A stretch of 45,984 nt of DNA from an uncultured Lachnospiraceae bacterium (GTDB lineage Bacteria > Bacillota > Clostridia > Lachnospirales > Lachnospiraceae), in the NCBI GenBank assembly GCA_947164605.1, contig CAMUXE010000017.1, positions 1-45,984 on the forward strand, written 5' to 3'. The position numbers and the translations under genes were made by a program. This document shows, in pieces, positions 44,064 to 45,984 of this stretch; the first letter of the stretch is position 1, and each line of letters opens with the position of its first letter. The notes under the pieces were generated by a model. It ran no database searches. It had not been told where the DNA came from and worked only from the letters and a program-made list of their open reading frames with translations.

Positions 44064-44095
44064 AAAAAGAAGTTAGCATATGCTAACTTCTTTTT
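44064..44095. promoter_or_regulatory. 32-bp palindrome: metal box and terminator
   Basis: The perfect palindrome is centred on GTTAGCATATGCTAAC (44072-44087) with A/G and T/C arms ending in A5 and T5. The core matches four other boxes to the right. As RNA it makes a stem with a T-tract in both directions, so it can both end the repressor gene transcript and act as operator before flavodoxin. Confidence 0.75.
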
Positions 44096-44156
44096 CAAGG
44101 CTTATCGTTGATAAGATTTCTCACGTTTGATAAGGACAAATAACCGATACAGATAT

Positions 44157-44534
44157 TTACTGATTGGAACAGAACTGTGCCATGTGTTTTTTTATGGCTT
44201 TAAAAGATTCATCGCTTATATAATGTTCGATGCGACATGCATCGTCGGAAGCAGTTTTTTCATTTACCCCGAGATTGATGAAAAGACGAGTGAGGACAGT
44301 ATGTCTTTCGTAAATCCGAGACGCAATTTTCTGCCCTGCTTTTGTGAGTTTAACAAAGCCGGTGTCATCTATTGTAATAAAGCCCTCAGCTTTGAGGATG
44401 TGCATGGCGCGGCTTACGGATGGTCTTGAATATCCGAGTTCTTCGCCTATATCTACTGCGCGTACATTTGCTGACTTCTTGGAAAGCACATGGATTGTCT
44501 CCAGATACATTTCTCCGGATTCCTGCAAAGACAT
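44157..44534 (-). CDS. DtxR/MntR-family metal-dependent repressor
   Basis: A 125-residue regulator. The N-terminal winged helix has ESGEMYLETIHVLSKK, VRAVDIGEELGYSRPSVSRAMHIL and EGFI. The dimerisation and metal-binding part has ASRIYERHTVLTRLFINLGV and DACRIEHYISDESFKAI, with the typical Glu, His, Cys and Asp ligands. The SH3-like third domain of DtxR is absent, as in MntR-like proteins, so iron or manganese is open. AGGAAGGGGGG lies before the ATG. It is divergent from a promoter carrying two of its presumed boxes. Confidence 0.9.
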   Translation of the reverse strand: MSLQESGEMYLETIHVLSKKSANVRAVDIGEELGYSRPSVSRAMHILKAEGFITIDDTGFVKLTKAGQKIASRIYERHTVLTRLFINLGVNEKTASDDACRIEHYISDESFKAIKKHMAQFCSNQ

Positions 44535-44547
44535 CGAGATCCCCCCC

Positions 44548-44576
44548 TTCCTATGAGTAAAAGCATACCATAGGAA
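44548..44576. promoter_or_regulatory. inverted repeat before the repressor gene
   Basis: TTCCTATG (44548-44555) and CATAGGAA (44569-44576) form a perfect 8-bp inverted repeat 14 bases upstream of the repressor start, overlapping the presumed ribosome site and a possible -10 (TATGCT, minus strand). Confidence 0.45.
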
Positions 44577-44637
44577 AAGTCGAAAAACAATATATAACTG
44601 CGCGCGATAAGGTGAGAAAACTTTTTATTTACATGGA

Positions 44638-44690
44638 TTGACAATAGGTGATAGCATTTGCTAACATCTTCTGTGTTAGGTATAGCTAAC
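44638..44690 (+). promoter_or_regulatory. promoter with two metal boxes
   Basis: TTGACA (44638-44643), 18 bases, TAACAT (44662-44667). Box 1, GATAGCATTTGCTAAC (44650-44665), overlaps the spacer and the -10; box 2, GTTAGGTATAGCTAAC (44675-44690), covers the start region. Binding of the repressor to either would block transcription. Confidence 0.7.
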
Positions 44691-44758
44691 AAAATGACAT
44701 AAATAGTCATAAGAAATCTCCTACCTGAAATGCCGCATCTTGCCAATGCGGCATTTTT
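44674..44758 (+). ncRNA. candidate metal-regulated small RNA
   Basis: From the promoter above to the terminator at 44728-44758 a transcript of about 85 nt is expected. It has no useful reading frame (ATG ACA TAA at 44694). If termination is partial, the same RNA would be an attenuated leader of the hydrolase gene at 44865. Confidence 0.5.
44728..44758 (+). terminator. rho-independent terminator
   Basis: AATGCCGCAT (44729-44738) pairs with ATGCGGCATT (44746-44755) around a loop of about 7 bases, followed by TTTT. It lies about 105 bases upstream of the hydrolase start and 90 bases after the metal-box promoter. Confidence 0.8.
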
Positions 44759-44864
44759 CCTATGTTCTGAAATTTTGATATGGCAAAGGCATTACAATAG
44801 AAGTAACTTAAAATGAGCAAAAGCATGGGATTGGCAGGACGATCATTCGAGAAAGGCTGAAAGA

Positions 44865-45770
44865 ATGGAAAGATGTACATTAGAGAATAACGGATTTGTT
44901 GGAGTTTATTTCCAAGGGACTGTTCATCAACAGAAAGCGGTAATAGCTGCAGGAGGAGCCTCATGTGATGAAAAAACAAGTATATCCATGAGCAGATTCC
45001 TCCGCAAGGCTGGTTACAACGTCCTTGTGCTGGGATTCTATATGTGGAAGGGACTTCCAAAAGAACTTGTTTCCATACCGATTGATTATGTGGAAAAAGC
45101 AGTAAAATGGCTCAAAGAAGAAAAGGGCATCAATAAGATTGCCATGACATCAGCATCGACCGGGGCTGGTTACACGCTTCTAGCAGCATCGTTGATCCCG
45201 GAAATCAGCTGCGTTATCCCTGTTGTGCCTTTTGATCATGTTATGGAGGGTACTACAAATAATTTTAAAAGACTTGGAAAGTCTGTTTACACTTGGCATG
45301 GAATCGATGTGCCATATTCTCCATGGCAACTAATTGATCAGGGATTACCTCGAATTTTCATGGAAGCAATCAGGGACAAAAGATATGGACTGAAGAGATT
45401 CATGAGATATGGATATGACCATAATCCTGTCACGGAAGAATCGCGGATCAAAGTTGAAAATATGCATGCAGACGTGCTTTTTATTGCAGCAAAAGATGAT
45501 GACGCGTGGCCTTCAGATGAAGCTGTTCCAAGAATGATAAAAGTACTCAGAGATGCAGATTATCAATATCGAGTTGAATGGCGTATATATGATAAAGCAA
45601 GCCATGCACTTACCGACGGGCTTGATGAAATGTCCGGTTATGCCAAATGGGCTCTGAATCATATGCTTCCGGCTGAGAAAAAATATCCTAAAGAGTGCGA
45701 GGAGGCCAGACAGGACAGCTTTAAGCTAATATTGAAGTTTCTTGATGAGTGGGACAATAGATCCTGCTGA
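44865..45770 (+). CDS. alpha/beta hydrolase, acyl-CoA thioesterase (BAAT C-terminal) type
   Basis: A 301-residue cytoplasmic hydrolase. The nucleophile elbow is probably TSASTGAG (about 94-101), followed by the acid in KDDDAWPSDE and the histidine in YDKASHALTD, as in the BAAT/acyl-CoA thioester hydrolase C-terminal family. The elbow has Ser-Thr-Gly where relatives have Ser-Lys-Gly-Gly. The N-terminal domain of the acyl-CoA:amino acid transferases is absent. GAAAGGCTGA precedes the ATG. Metal boxes lie on both sides. The substrate is unknown; a role in siderophore or ester cleavage would be speculation. Confidence 0.75.
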   Translation: MERCTLENNGFVGVYFQGTVHQQKAVIAAGGASCDEKTSISMSRFLRKAGYNVLVLGFYMWKGLPKELVSIPIDYVEKAVKWLKEEKGINKIAMTSASTGAGYTLLAASLIPEISCVIPVVPFDHVMEGTTNNFKRLGKSVYTWHGIDVPYSPWQLIDQGLPRIFMEAIRDKRYGLKRFMRYGYDHNPVTEESRIKVENMHADVLFIAAKDDDAWPSDEAVPRMIKVLRDADYQYRVEWRIYDKASHALTDGLDEMSGYAKWALNHMLPAEKKYPKECEEARQDSFKLILKFLDEWDNRSC

Positions 45771-45822
45771 ATAAGAATAGGAGATGAGACAGAAAAAATA
45801 CGGCAGCATTATTGAAAATGGA

Positions 45823-45838
45823 GTTAGCAAGTGCTAAC
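45823..45838. promoter_or_regulatory. metal box downstream of the hydrolase gene
   Basis: GTTAGCAAGTGCTAAC fits GTTAG-N6-CTAAC. It lies 53 bases after the hydrolase stop and about 130 bases before a possible next gene. Confidence 0.65.
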
Positions 45839-45889
45839 ATTTGAGATAACTGATAATGATTTTCATGATAATAAATATCTATTAAAAAC

Positions 45890-45915
45890 ACCCGGTTAGT
45901 GCGGGCTTTTCTTTT
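45890..45915 (+). terminator. weak terminator
   Basis: CCCG and CGGG form a short stem around GTTAGTG, followed by CTTTTCTTTT. The stem is only four pairs, so efficiency is doubtful. Confidence 0.35.
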
Positions 45916-45923
45916 GAGAATGG

Positions 45924-45939
45924 GTTAGTTAAAACTAAC
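45924..45939. promoter_or_regulatory. metal box near the window end
   Basis: GTTAGTTAAAACTAAC fits GTTAG-N6-CTAAC. It stands 27 bases before an ATG at 45967 and suggests that the next gene also belongs to the regulon. Confidence 0.6.
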
Positions 45940-45966
45940 GAAATAATGTTTGGCTGGAAGTGATGC

Positions 45967-45984
45967 ATGATGAATAATGAGCAG
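45967..45984 (+). CDS. possible start of a gene cut by the window end
   Basis: ATG ATG AAT AAT GAG CAG remains open to the end, with GGAAG about 6 bases upstream. Only six codons are visible, so no product can be named. The metal box just upstream makes an iron or manganese uptake gene plausible. Confidence 0.3.

Overview
The window looks like chromosomal DNA of an AT-rich Clostridia species, most likely a Lachnospiraceae member of the Butyrivibrio/Pseudobutyrivibrio/Roseburia kind. This is inferred from the AGA-rich arginine codons, strong AAGGAGG ribosome binding sites, zinc-type S14 and L36, a KOW protein beside infA, and an EcfA-EcfA-EcfT/truA block after rplQ. No database search was possible.

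Left part (1-9014): on the minus strand lie a nadB-nadC pair with its own promoter and terminator and an RlmI-like methyltransferase. On the plus strand lie a small DUF4177-like protein, a DHH/DHHA1 phosphoesterase and a 1005-residue membrane protein with an N-terminal zinc ribbon and a very long acidic linker.

Core (9131-29911): an uninterrupted S10-spc-alpha ribosomal superoperon (rpsJ to rplQ, with secY, adk, infA and rpoA), then ecfA1-ecfA2-ecfT-truA, then rplM-rpsI. The leaders are rich in structure: a promoter plus about 250 nt of folded leader before rpsJ, a second promoter with a palindromic -10 before rpmJ, a folded leader before rpsM, hairpins before rplC, rplF, rpmD, rpsK, rpoA, rplQ and adk, and a consensus promoter plus leader before rplM. 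The map gene, usual after adk in relatives, is missing.

Accessory part (29912-45984): the last 19 bases of the rpsI region recur at 39128-39146, so about 9.2 kb appears to have been inserted at the 3' end of rpsI. Inside are a decayed AlbA_2-type ATPase gene and three closely packed genes: a 1235-residue membrane receptor (S-component-like membrane part, Reg_prop propeller, Y_Y_Y, HD-GYP), a membrane-anchored BMP/PnrA-like nucleoside-binding protein, and an adenosine-deaminase-family enzyme. I read these as a candidate purine-nucleoside sensing system coupled to cyclic-di-GMP turnover. Next come a Fur/Zur-family repressor and a TTGCAA-rich operator-promoter whose CobW-like GTPase gene is cut off after 16 codons and fused to the remnant of a group II intron. 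Right of the repeat are two ATPases with nuclease-like C-termini (one with a premature stop), a tyrosine recombinase, and a probable iron or manganese regulon. That regulon has a DtxR-family repressor, a flavodoxin, an alpha/beta hydrolase and five GTTAG-N6-CTAAC boxes, one pair of which sits on what looks like a promoter-terminator unit for a roughly 90-nt small RNA.
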